Of a stretch of DNA of 64,000 nucleotides, positions 18,233 to 26,192 are shown in pieces. The position numbers and the translations under genes were made by a program. The notes under the pieces were generated by a model that was given only the letters and a program-made list of their open reading frames with translations, was not told where the DNA came from and did not search any database. Positions within the stretch are counted from its first letter, which is position 1; each line of letters starts with the position of its first letter. The DNA is from DATIXJ01 sp963714795 (GTDB taxonomy: Bacteria; Bacteroidota; Ignavibacteria; UBA10030; SZUA-254), in NCBI GenBank assembly GCA_963714795.1, contig CAVQPS010000009.1, positions 821,763-885,762 of the forward strand, read 5' to 3'.

Positions 18233-19108
18233 ATGCTCGCACGAAACGGTAGATTAAAGATCGCGATTCAGAAAGACGGCCGCATTACGGAAGATTCCAT
18301 CGGGTTGCTGAAACATGCCGGCCTGGATTTTGATATCCGGTCGAGAGCGCTGTTTTCTCCCTGCCGGAATTTTCCGCTCGATGTGCTTGCCGTCCGGGAT
18401 GACGATATACCGGAATACGTTCAGGATGGCGTGAGCGACCTCGGCATCGTCGGTGAAAATATTGTCGCTGAAAAACGTGCACGCGTTAAGGTTGTCGAAC
18501 GGATGGGATTCGGAAAATGCCGTTTGGTGATTTGCATTCCGAAAGGAAGCACCATCAAAACCATTTCACAGCTTCGCCGGAAGCGCATTGCAACATCGTA
18601 CCCGGTAACCGTCAAACAATTCCTGCATGAACATTCGATTGAAGCTGAAATCATTGAGATCAGCGGATCGGTGGAAATTACACCCGCGCTGAATGTTGCC
18701 GATGCAACATGCGATATCGTCTCGACCGGAAGTACCGCCCGCGTGAACGGGCTTGAGTTTCTTCATACCGTGATGGAATCCGAGGCGGTTTTGATCGCAA
18801 ACGCAGATGCAGTCAAATCGGTAAAGAAAAAACCGGCCATCGATAATCTTTTGGTCCGGATTCGAAGTCAATTGAATGCCCGCGGCAAAAAATATATCAT
18901 GATGAACGCTCCGTCTAAGGCTATTCGAAATATTACGACGCTTATTCCCGGCATGAAAAGTCCCACCATCATGCCGTTAGCATCGTCCGATATGGTCGCC
19001 GTCCACTCGGTGGTCGGTGAAGATGTTTTTTGGGATGTGATCGATCAGTTAAAACGCGCCGGTGCTTCCGATATTGTCGTTCTTCCGATCGAAAAAATTA
19101 TCGCATAA
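18233..19108 (+). CDS. hisG: ATP phosphoribosyltransferase, long form
   Basis: Catalyses the first step of histidine synthesis, joining ATP and PRPP. At 291 residues it is the long (HisG-L) form: a catalytic part (LKIAIQKDGRITEDSIGLLKHAG, VRDDDIPEYVQDGVSDLGIVGENIV, and the PRPP loop DIVSTGSTARVNGL) and a C-terminal ACT-like regulatory domain from about residue 212 (KYIMMNAPSKAIRNITTLIPGMKSPTIMPL). Long-form enzymes are feedback-inhibited by histidine and need no HisZ, and none is seen here. The ATG follows operator 2 directly and lacks a ribosome binding site. Confidence 0.97.
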   Translation: MLARNGRLKIAIQKDGRITEDSIGLLKHAGLDFDIRSRALFSPCRNFPLDVLAVRDDDIPEYVQDGVSDLGIVGENIVAEKRARVKVVERMGFGKCRLVICIPKGSTIKTISQLRRKRIATSYPVTVKQFLHEHSIEAEIIEISGSVEITPALNVADATCDIVSTGSTARVNGLEFLHTVMESEAVLIANADAVKSVKKKPAIDNLLVRIRSQLNARGKKYIMMNAPSKAIRNITTLIPGMKSPTIMPLASSDMVAVHSVVGEDVFWDVIDQLKRAGASDIVVLPIEKIIA

Positions 19109-19112
19109 TGGT

Positions 19113-20402
19113 ATGAAACGGTTCAATGTTTCACAAATAGATCTTCAGGCATTCATTAAACGTCTTCGTGGCTTGGTTCTCGACGAAGGAACTGTTGAAT
19201 CTGTTCGTGTTATGATACGGGAAGTTGCCTCGCGGGGGGATGATGCTGTTCGAATGTTGACGAAACAATTCGACCGTGTGACGATGGAAGATCTTTCTGT
19301 TACCGATGAGGAATTTATTCAGGCAAAAAACGTCACTTTGGCAACTATTGTCAATGCACTTTCTGTCGCTGCTAATAATATCGAACAATTTCACCGCGCT
19401 CAACTTCCAAAGCCGGTAGAAGTTCAAACGATGCGGGGCGTTGTGTGCCGCCGTGAGTGGCGGCCGATTCGTCGGGTTGGGCTTTATGTTCCCGGCGGCT
19501 CTGCACCACTGATCTCGACGGTTTTGATGCTCGGCATTCCGGCCCGCATTGCCGGTTGTGAGGAAGTAATACTTTGTACGCCGCCGGCAGGGTCGGGGGA
19601 AATTTCGGCGGCTCTCCTTGTTGCCGCGGAAATGGTCGGCATCAAACGGGTTTATAAAATTGGAGGCGCGCAGGCGATTGCCGCCATGGCCGTTGGAACA
19701 ACAACGATTCCCCGTGTCGATAAAATATTCGGTCCGGGCAACCGGTTTGTTTCTGCCGCCAAATCGATCGTTTCACATCCGCCGTATAATGTCGCCATCG
19801 ATATGCTTGCCGGTCCGTCGGAGCTTCTGATTGTAGCCGACGAATCTGCAAATCCCCGATGGGTTGCCGCCGATCTGTTATCACAGGCCGAGCATGGAAA
19901 AGATTCTCCCGTTTTTCTCATTTCAACTTCGTCATCATTTGTCGATGAGGTTGAAAAATGGATTTCTGTTCAACGATCAAGTCTGACCCGATCGGCGATG
20001 ATTGAAGAATCGATTCGCAACAGTGTTGCCCTCGTTGTCGACCATCTTGATGATGCGATCCGGGTTGCAAACGAATATGCGTCGGAGCATTTGATTCTCG
20101 CGGTGAACAATCCCGGCAAAATTATTCCCCGCATTCAAAATGCCGGGTCGGTATTTATCGGTAATCTGACTTCGGTTGTCTTCGGTGATTATGCCTCCGG
20201 AACGAATCATACATTGCCGACGAACGGTTCGGCCGTTTCAACCGGCGGATTAACGGTAGAGAGTTTCATGAAGCCGATTTCATTTCAATCAATAACGAAT
20301 GAGGGATTTCAGAATCTTGCGGCAGTCGCCAAAACCCTTGCTCAAGCCGAAGGTTTGGATGCACATGCAAACGCCGTGGCTGTTCGAGAGGTGACGATAT
20401 GA
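19113..20402 (+). CDS. hisD: histidinol dehydrogenase
   Basis: Oxidises histidinol to histidine in two NAD-dependent steps. The 429-residue protein has the family motifs: YVPGGSAPLISTVLMLGIPARIAG, GGAQAIAAMAVGT, KIFGPGNRFVSAAK, DMLAGPSELLIVADE with downstream QAEHG for the zinc site, and YASGTNHTLPTNG near the C-terminus. The ATG at 19113, four bases after the hisG stop, gives the usual length; an upstream in-frame start at 19062 would lie inside hisG and add 17 unrelated residues. It overlaps hisC by four bases. Confidence 0.96.
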   Translation: MKRFNVSQIDLQAFIKRLRGLVLDEGTVESVRVMIREVASRGDDAVRMLTKQFDRVTMEDLSVTDEEFIQAKNVTLATIVNALSVAANNIEQFHRAQLPKPVEVQTMRGVVCRREWRPIRRVGLYVPGGSAPLISTVLMLGIPARIAGCEEVILCTPPAGSGEISAALLVAAEMVGIKRVYKIGGAQAIAAMAVGTTTIPRVDKIFGPGNRFVSAAKSIVSHPPYNVAIDMLAGPSELLIVADESANPRWVAADLLSQAEHGKDSPVFLISTSSSFVDEVEKWISVQRSSLTRSAMIEESIRNSVALVVDHLDDAIRVANEYASEHLILAVNNPGKIIPRIQNAGSVFIGNLTSVVFGDYASGTNHTLPTNGSAVSTGGLTVESFMKPISFQSITNEGFQNLAAVAKTLAQAEGLDAHANAVAVREVTI

Positions 20403-21442
20403 TCGATTCATTGGTTCGAAAACACCTGCGGTCGTTTCAGCCGTACAAATCGGCAAGGAGCGAAACGCATCAAGCTTCAATTTTTTTAGACGCAAACGAA
20501 TTGTCGATCGGTAGCCCCGTTTCATTCGGTGATATTGCATTGAATCGCTATCCCGATCCGTATCAGCTTGCTCTTCGCAGAAAGCTTGCTTCCCGGTTCG
20601 GAATTTCTTCTGACATGATTTTTCCCGGCGTCGGTTCCGATGAAATTATCGATTTGCTGATACGCCTTTTTTGCGAACCGGCAACTGACCGGGTGTTGGT
20701 TCTTGAGCCGACGTACGGTGTGTATCGCGTTGCATCGGACGTAAATGCCGTTCAAGTCAAAACCGTTCAACTCAACGAGGAATTTCACATCGATCTTCAA
20801 TCGACGCTTCAGGCGGTAACACCGGATGTAAAAATTATTTTTTGTTGTTCTCCGAATAATCCAACCGGCAATCTTTTGCGCCGCGAAGATATTCTGGCGT
20901 TGTGCAAACAGGTTCGGGGAATCGTGGTGGTCGATGAAGCATATATTGAATTTTCCGAAAAAGCGTCGAGTCTGGCTTCCGATGTTTCCCGTGTTCCCAA
21001 TCTTGTTGTTCTGCGAACATTATCAAAAGCATGGGGGCTTGCCGGGATTCGTCTCGGCTATTGTATCGCGAACTCTTCAATCGTTTCATATTTGCTTGCA
21101 ATCAAATCTCCGTACAACGTGAATGCTGTAACCATACAGCTTGCGTATGAAGCGTTAAGCAACGCGGCCTTTTTCGAGAGCGCGCGGTCGATAATTATAA
21201 CGGAACGCGATCGGGTCCGCCGGGGACTTGAACGGCTTTCATGTGCCCGGAAGATTTATCCAAGTGAAACAAATTTTTTGTTGATAGAATTCGATGATCC
21301 CAAAAAAGTTTTTGAAGTGCTCTATCGAAACGGTATTGTCGTCCGGCGCAGGAACGAACAGCGCCTGTCTCAGTGTTTGCGGATGACGATCGGCACACCG
21401 GAAGAAAATTCGTTGGTATTAAAAATTTTATCGGAAATGTGA
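20399..21442 (+). CDS. hisC: histidinol-phosphate aminotransferase
   Basis: PLP enzyme that converts imidazole acetol phosphate to histidinol phosphate. 347 residues. Visible landmarks: LDANELSIGSP at the N-terminus, GVGSDEIIDLLIR for phosphate binding, CSPNNPTGNLL (Asn154), VVDEAYIEF with Asp179, and LRTLSKAWGLAGIRLGY with the Schiff-base Lys210 and Arg218. ATGA overlap with hisD and a one-base overlap with hisB place it firmly in the operon. Confidence 0.96.
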   Translation: MIDSLVRKHLRSFQPYKSARSETHQASIFLDANELSIGSPVSFGDIALNRYPDPYQLALRRKLASRFGISSDMIFPGVGSDEIIDLLIRLFCEPATDRVLVLEPTYGVYRVASDVNAVQVKTVQLNEEFHIDLQSTLQAVTPDVKIIFCCSPNNPTGNLLRREDILALCKQVRGIVVVDEAYIEFSEKASSLASDVSRVPNLVVLRTLSKAWGLAGIRLGYCIANSSIVSYLLAIKSPYNVNAVTIQLAYEALSNAAFFESARSIIITERDRVRRGLERLSCARKIYPSETNFLLIEFDDPKKVFEVLYRNGIVVRRRNEQRLSQCLRMTIGTPEENSLVLKILSEM

Positions 21443-22536
21443 TGAAGAAAATTGTTTTTATCGACCGTGACGGTACAATGATTCGTGAACCACGGGACAA
21501 GCAAATTGATTCCCTTGAAAAACTGGAATTAATACCCGGCATTATTTCGGGCTTGGAGTTATTGCGTGATGCAGGATTTTCTCTGGTCATGGTAAGCAAT
21601 CAGGATGGACTGGGTACGAAACGCTATCCGAAGCGGGCGTTTCAGGAAGTTCAACAAAAAATTTTAACATTGCTCGACGGTGAAGGGATTCATTTCGAAA
21701 AAATATTTATCTGTCCGCACTATGCAAAAGACACCTGTTCCTGCCGGAAACCGAAGACCGGGCTGGTGGATCGTTTTTTGAAGCAGAACAAGATCGATGA
21801 ATCGCATTCGTTCGTTCTCGGCGACCGCGATACGGACGTTGTACTTGCCAAGAATATCGGTGTGCGATCCGTTCAGTATTCATCCGGGAAAAAATCGAAG
21901 GCGGAATATCATACCGCAGATATGTTGGATGCCTGCCGGTATATTGCGCGATCTGCCCGATCATCATCGCTGCGAAGAAAAACCTCGGAAACCGATATAA
22001 CAGCGCGGGTGTGGCTTGACGGAAACGGTTCGTATGAAGTTCATACCGGGATCGGATTTTTCGATCATATGATTGCACAGCTTGCAAAACATTCCGGCAT
22101 CGATCTGGTTCTGAATGTCGCCGGCGACCTTCATATCGACGAACATCATTCTGTCGAAGATGCCGGAATTGTTCTCGGCGAAGTTCTTCGGCAGGCGCTC
22201 GGGGAAAAGCGCGGCATCAACCGGTACGGATTTACCGCTCCGCTTGATGAAGCTGTTGCGAATGTCGTGCTTGATCTCAGCGGCAGAAGATTTCTTTCTT
22301 TTTCGTGCAAGTTTTCGCGCCCCAACGTTGGCGGGCTGCCGACCGAATTAGTGGAAGATTTTTTCCGCGCGCTTGCCGACGGATTGCAGGCAACGATCCA
22401 TATTTCCTGCCGCGGGAGAAATGACCATCATAACATTGAAGCAATTTTCAAATCCTTTGCTCGTGCGCTGAAACAGGCAATACAGATTGATGAGAGACGC
22501 CGCAATCTTTTGCCGACCACCAAGGGAAAATTATGA
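21442..22536 (+). CDS. hisB: bifunctional histidinol-phosphatase / imidazoleglycerol-phosphate dehydratase
   Basis: A fusion enzyme for steps 6 and 8 of the pathway. Residues 1 to about 170 are a HAD phosphatase: VFIDRDGTM supplies the nucleophile Asp8 and the acid/base Asp10; a zinc loop has Cys91, His93, Cys99 and Cys101; GDRDTD near 127 completes the site. Residues about 181-364 are the IGP dehydratase with HTGIGFFDHM, HIDEHHSVEDAG (231-242) and CRGRNDHHNIEAIFKSFARAL for the two manganese ions. The ATG at 21442 overlaps the hisC stop by one base and gives MKKIVFIDRDGT, the expected start. Fused HisB is typical of enterobacteria and Bacteroidota. Confidence 0.96.
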   Translation: MKKIVFIDRDGTMIREPRDKQIDSLEKLELIPGIISGLELLRDAGFSLVMVSNQDGLGTKRYPKRAFQEVQQKILTLLDGEGIHFEKIFICPHYAKDTCSCRKPKTGLVDRFLKQNKIDESHSFVLGDRDTDVVLAKNIGVRSVQYSSGKKSKAEYHTADMLDACRYIARSARSSSLRRKTSETDITARVWLDGNGSYEVHTGIGFFDHMIAQLAKHSGIDLVLNVAGDLHIDEHHSVEDAGIVLGEVLRQALGEKRGINRYGFTAPLDEAVANVVLDLSGRRFLSFSCKFSRPNVGGLPTELVEDFFRALADGLQATIHISCRGRNDHHNIEAIFKSFARALKQAIQIDERRRNLLPTTKGKL

Positions 22537-23135
22537 TCGGCGTTGTCGATTATGAAGCAGGAAATATTGCCTCCGTCAGCAATGCATTGTCAACGCTTGG
22601 TGCTGAATTTATTGTCAGCGGCAGAGCGGATGATTTGTCGCGGTGTGGCGGCATTATCCTTCCGGGGGTCGGTGCCGCATCCGGCGCGATGCAATCGTTG
22701 CGGGAACGAGGTTTGATTGATTTTTTACGGTCTGCCCGTGTTCCTTTCATGGGAATTTGTTTGGGAATGCAGATTTTATATGAAAATTCTGCCGAAGGCG
22801 ATACACAGTGCCTTGGAATTTTTCCGGGAATGATAAAAAAACTGAATGTCTCGGCCGAAAAAATTCCGCATATGGGCTGGAACCGGGTAGAGATCATAGC
22901 ACCGCATCCGTTGATGAACGGGATTCGATCGAATGATTTTTTTTATTTTGCCCATTCCTATATCGCACCGGTGGACGATTGTACGATTGGAATTACCGCC
23001 AGCGGCGAACGATTTGCTGCTGTCGTCGCGAAAGAAAATTATGTTGGTGTTCAATTTCATCCGGAAAAATCCGGCGCGAGCGGACTTCATCTCTTACGAA
23101 ATTTTATCGAATTATGTTCATCATCCCGGCAATAG
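22533..23135 (+). CDS. hisH: imidazole glycerol phosphate synthase, glutaminase subunit
   Basis: A 200-residue class I glutamine amidotransferase that makes ammonia for HisF. The triad is complete: Cys76 in FMGICLGMQILYE, and His176 with Glu178 in GVQFHPEKSG. The N-terminal IGVVDYEAGNIASVSNAL is the HisH signature. It overlaps hisB by four bases and hisA by 22 bases. Confidence 0.96.
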   Translation: MIGVVDYEAGNIASVSNALSTLGAEFIVSGRADDLSRCGGIILPGVGAASGAMQSLRERGLIDFLRSARVPFMGICLGMQILYENSAEGDTQCLGIFPGMIKKLNVSAEKIPHMGWNRVEIIAPHPLMNGIRSNDFFYFAHSYIAPVDDCTIGITASGERFAAVVAKENYVGVQFHPEKSGASGLHLLRNFIELCSSSRQ

Positions 23136-23833
23136 ATATCATTCAAAATTCGTGTGTTCGCCTCACGGAAGGTTCGTATTCTTCCGTGAAGAATTATTCT
23201 GTTTCACCGGAGGTTATGGCGAAAGAATTTATTGGTGCCGGCGCAACCCATCTTCATGTTGTCGATCTTGAAGGCGCCAAACAAGGAAATGTTATCAACT
23301 GGGACGCTCTTGTTGCAATACGGAAATTGAAGAGTGTTACTCTCCAGTTCGGCGGCGGCGTACGGTCGGAGGCGGATGTAATTCGGCTTATCGATATCGG
23401 AGTCGACCGCATTATCATCGGAAGCATCGCATTACTTTCTCCGACCATCTTACAGCAATGGATCGACCGTTTCGGTTCTGAACGATTCTGTGTTGCGCTC
23501 GATTTCAAAGATGGAACGATTGCTACACACGGCTGGCAAAAAGTTACTCAATCAACATACAATGATGTGGTGCCCGGATTAATAAAAATCGGTGTGAAGA
23601 ATTTTCTTTCGACTGATATTCGGAAAGACGGAATGATGAGCGGTCCGAATTTTGAACTCTATAAAAACCTTGTCAGCACGTTTCCTTCTGCCGATTGGTT
23701 TGCATCCGGCGGCGTGCATTCTCCGGAAGATATCCGTCAGTTGAAGACGACCGGTGTGACCGGAGCGATTATCGGTAAAGCATTATATGAAGGAAAGTTA
23801 CGATTGAAAGATATATTGGAGTTGCAATGCTGA
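23114..23833 (+). CDS. hisA: phosphoribosylformimino-5-aminoimidazole carboxamide ribotide isomerase
   Basis: The BBII isomerase, a (beta/alpha)8 barrel of 239 residues. FIIPAIDIIQNSCVRLTEG places the catalytic Asp8; LHVVDLEGAKQGN, LQFGGGVRSEADV and CVALDFKDG (second catalytic Asp, near residue 128) follow; IIGKALYEG is the C-terminal phosphate site. The ATG at 23114 lies inside the end of hisH; starts further upstream would add residues that are an out-of-frame reading of hisH. Sequence similarity to HisF is visible, as expected for this paralogous pair. Confidence 0.95.
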   Translation: MFIIPAIDIIQNSCVRLTEGSYSSVKNYSVSPEVMAKEFIGAGATHLHVVDLEGAKQGNVINWDALVAIRKLKSVTLQFGGGVRSEADVIRLIDIGVDRIIIGSIALLSPTILQQWIDRFGSERFCVALDFKDGTIATHGWQKVTQSTYNDVVPGLIKIGVKNFLSTDIRKDGMMSGPNFELYKNLVSTFPSADWFASGGVHSPEDIRQLKTTGVTGAIIGKALYEGKLRLKDILELQC

Positions 23834-24582
23834 CACGTCGAATAATTCCCTGCCTCGATGTGCTTGACGGAAGGGTGGTCAAAGGGAAAAAATTTCAAAA
23901 ACTTACCGACGTCGGAGACCCGGTAGAACTTGCCGCACGATATTCCGATGAAGGAGCAGATGAAATTGTTCTTCTCGATATTTCTGCCTCGCTGGAATTC
24001 CGGAAACCGTTTTTCGATCTCGTTGCCGATGTGGCGAAACATGTCGCTATTCCGCTGACGGTCGGCGGAGGGATCCGTTCGCTTGACGATATTATTTCAC
24101 TCCTCCGGTGCGGTGCCGATAAAGTATCTCTGAATACCGTTTTGACTGACGATCCGTTCTTGTTAGGTCGTGCGGCCGAGCGTGTCGGCACACAGGCGCT
24201 GGTTGCTGCAATTGATGTTCAACGCCGAAACGGTTCGTGGACGGTTCATGTGAAAAGCGGCACGGAACAAACCGGTCGTGATGCGCTTGCGTGGGCGAAA
24301 ACTGTTGTGGATCACGGCGCCGGTGAGTTATTGATCACATCGATCGATCACGACGGCATGAAACAAGGTTATGATGTTGAACTGCTGGCGAAACTTTCAA
24401 CGCTGGTTAAGGTGCCGATTGTCGCTTCCGGCGGCGCCGGGACGGTTCAACATCTTCTCGATGCACTTTCTCTCGGCCGCGCCGACGCGGTGCTCGCGGC
24501 AAGCATTTTTCATTTTAAAGAAATTTCCATTATCCAATTAAAACAATTTCTTTCTGCGGAAGGACTTCCGGTGCGATTATGA
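23827..24582 (+). CDS. hisF: imidazole glycerol phosphate synthase, cyclase subunit
   Basis: 251 residues, (beta/alpha)8 barrel. Catalytic Asp11 lies in IIPCLDVLDGRVVKG and Asp130 in LVAAIDVQRRNG. IPLTVGGGIRSLDD and VASGGAGTVQHL are the two phosphate-binding loops. With HisH it makes imidazole glycerol phosphate and AICAR. It overlaps hisA by seven bases and hisIE by four. Confidence 0.97.
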   Translation: MLTRRIIPCLDVLDGRVVKGKKFQKLTDVGDPVELAARYSDEGADEIVLLDISASLEFRKPFFDLVADVAKHVAIPLTVGGGIRSLDDIISLLRCGADKVSLNTVLTDDPFLLGRAAERVGTQALVAAIDVQRRNGSWTVHVKSGTEQTGRDALAWAKTVVDHGAGELLITSIDHDGMKQGYDVELLAKLSTLVKVPIVASGGAGTVQHLLDALSLGRADAVLAASIFHFKEISIIQLKQFLSAEGLPVRL

Positions 24583-25178
24583 TTGAGAAATTACAATTTG
24601 ATAAACTCAACGGCATTGTTCCCGCAATTATTCAGGATGCTGATGACGGCACGGTCCTGATGGTCGGTTTTATGAATCGTGAAGCGGTGGAGCAGACGCT
24701 CAGGGATCGTCAGGTTATTTTTTGGAGCCGCACCAAACAGCGTCTCTGGAAAAAAGGTGAAACATCCGGAAATATTCTTCATGTTGTGTCGGTCGTGACG
24801 GATTGCGATAATGATTCACTGCTTATTACCGTAAAACCGTCAGGCCCAGTCTGTCATACCGGCGAACGGAGCTGTTTTCCCGAAGCTTCTTCTCGGATCG
24901 GTGCAACGCTCCAGAATCTCGAAACAGTTATTCAATCCAGAAAAAAAGAAATGCCGGCCGGTTCCTATACAACAGAATTATTCAGGAAGGGTGTTGCCAG
25001 AATTGCGCAGAAAGTCGGGGAAGAAGCTGTGGAGCTTTCGATTGCTGCGCAGTATAACGACAAACAACGAATCATGGAAGAAACAGCCGATTTGTTGTAT
25101 CATACCATTGTACTTCTCGCAGAAAAAGGAATTACGATGCAGGATATTTATCGGGAACTTGGGAAAAGGGTGAAATAG
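24579..25178 (+). CDS. hisIE: bifunctional phosphoribosyl-AMP cyclohydrolase / phosphoribosyl-ATP pyrophosphatase
   Basis: 199 residues in two domains. Residues 1 to about 105 are HisI: FWSRTKQRLWKKGETSGN and TDCDNDSL supply the magnesium aspartates (75, 77, 79), with zinc ligands Cys76, Cys92 and Cys99. Residues about 110-199 are HisE, an all-alpha MazG-like pyrophosphatase with KVGEEAVELSIAA and EETADLLYHTIVLL giving the acidic EExxE/ExxD metal site. It is the last gene of the operon, so together with hisG-D-C-B-H-A-F every histidine-specific step is covered. No terminator is seen before the next gene, 30 bases on. Confidence 0.96.
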   Translation: MIEKLQFDKLNGIVPAIIQDADDGTVLMVGFMNREAVEQTLRDRQVIFWSRTKQRLWKKGETSGNILHVVSVVTDCDNDSLLITVKPSGPVCHTGERSCFPEASSRIGATLQNLETVIQSRKKEMPAGSYTTELFRKGVARIAQKVGEEAVELSIAAQYNDKQRIMEETADLLYHTIVLLAEKGITMQDIYRELGKRVK

Positions 25179-25208
25179 GGTAATCGGCTTTTTGAGTTTT
25201 CACCGATA

Positions 25209-26192
25209 ATGCCGTATATTGACGATGCAAACTGTGCATTTCAATTCGGCATGATGAAAACATTTGACCTTGCAATAGCGTGGAATTGGGAGTTTGATGA
25301 CGATTTCGTTACCGGAATCGAACATCAATGCGCTGTGCGCGGTATTTCCACTTACCGCATCGATCCGAACAATCTCGCCGAAACAATCCACAACGTGCGA
25401 TCGGGACATCTCGGATTTCGTTCTTTATTTGACCGTGCTTCCGATGCCGATACGGAATTTCTTCAACTCGTTCGATTGCTGAAACAACCGTCGGTGTTTG
25501 TCATCAATCCGCATGAGAATGTCGTGCAGGCAATCGATAAGTCGACGATGCACCTTACGCTGATTACAAACGGTATTCATGTTCCGAACAGCATCATTCT
25601 CCCGCCGTTCCGGACGAACGGAACGGTCAAATTACAGCAAAGTGATCTCGACCGGGTCGGTATTCCGTTCGTCATCAAACCGGCGAATACGACCGGCGGC
25701 GGTACCGGCGTCGTTATGCAGGCGCGGACGCTCAATGATGTTCTGACTGCCCGCATGACTCACGCGGATGATACCTATCTTGTTCAGGAAACTATTGTTC
25801 CGCAAATGCTCGAAGGAAAACGAGCGTGGTTCCGTGCGTATTGTATATTCCATGAAAATATTATTTGCTGGTGGGATGATACGACGCATGCATATACCGA
25901 AATGATGCCGGACGACGAGCAACGCCACGGCCTTGCCGGCATTCGCGATATTATGAAAACGATCCAGCGTACATGCAAGCTCGATTTTTTTTCTTCCGAA
26001 ATTGCCGTGACGGATGAACGAAAATTTATCGTCGTCGATTATGTGAATGAAGTATGCGATATGCGCCTGCAATCGAAATATGCCAACGGAGCGCCGGATG
26101 CCGTCGTCCATAAAATTGAAATGCTGATCGCCGACAGAGTAGCGCACCATACAGGCAAACCGGAAGGCATCGTAACCGGACATGATTATTAA
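25209..26192 (+). CDS. ATP-grasp domain protein
   Basis: A 327-residue protein with an ATP-grasp fold: VGIPFVIKPANTTGGGTGVVMQ is the ATP-binding lysine and glycine loop, YLVQETIVPQM the hinge strand, and FFSSEIAVTDERKFIVVDYVNEVCDMR the metal-binding Glu/Asn end. The N-terminal 110 residues form a Rossmann-like pre-grasp domain. The substrate is unknown; relatives ligate amines or amino acids to carboxylates. It overlaps the following GH13 gene by 11 bases, which implies coupled translation and a shared task. An alternative start is the ATG pair at 25251/25254 (MMKTFDLAIAW); no good ribosome binding site is seen for any of these starts. Confidence 0.75.
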   Translation: MPYIDDANCAFQFGMMKTFDLAIAWNWEFDDDFVTGIEHQCAVRGISTYRIDPNNLAETIHNVRSGHLGFRSLFDRASDADTEFLQLVRLLKQPSVFVINPHENVVQAIDKSTMHLTLITNGIHVPNSIILPPFRTNGTVKLQQSDLDRVGIPFVIKPANTTGGGTGVVMQARTLNDVLTARMTHADDTYLVQETIVPQMLEGKRAWFRAYCIFHENIICWWDDTTHAYTEMMPDDEQRHGLAGIRDIMKTIQRTCKLDFFSSEIAVTDERKFIVVDYVNEVCDMRLQSKYANGAPDAVVHKIEMLIADRVAHHTGKPEGIVTGHDY

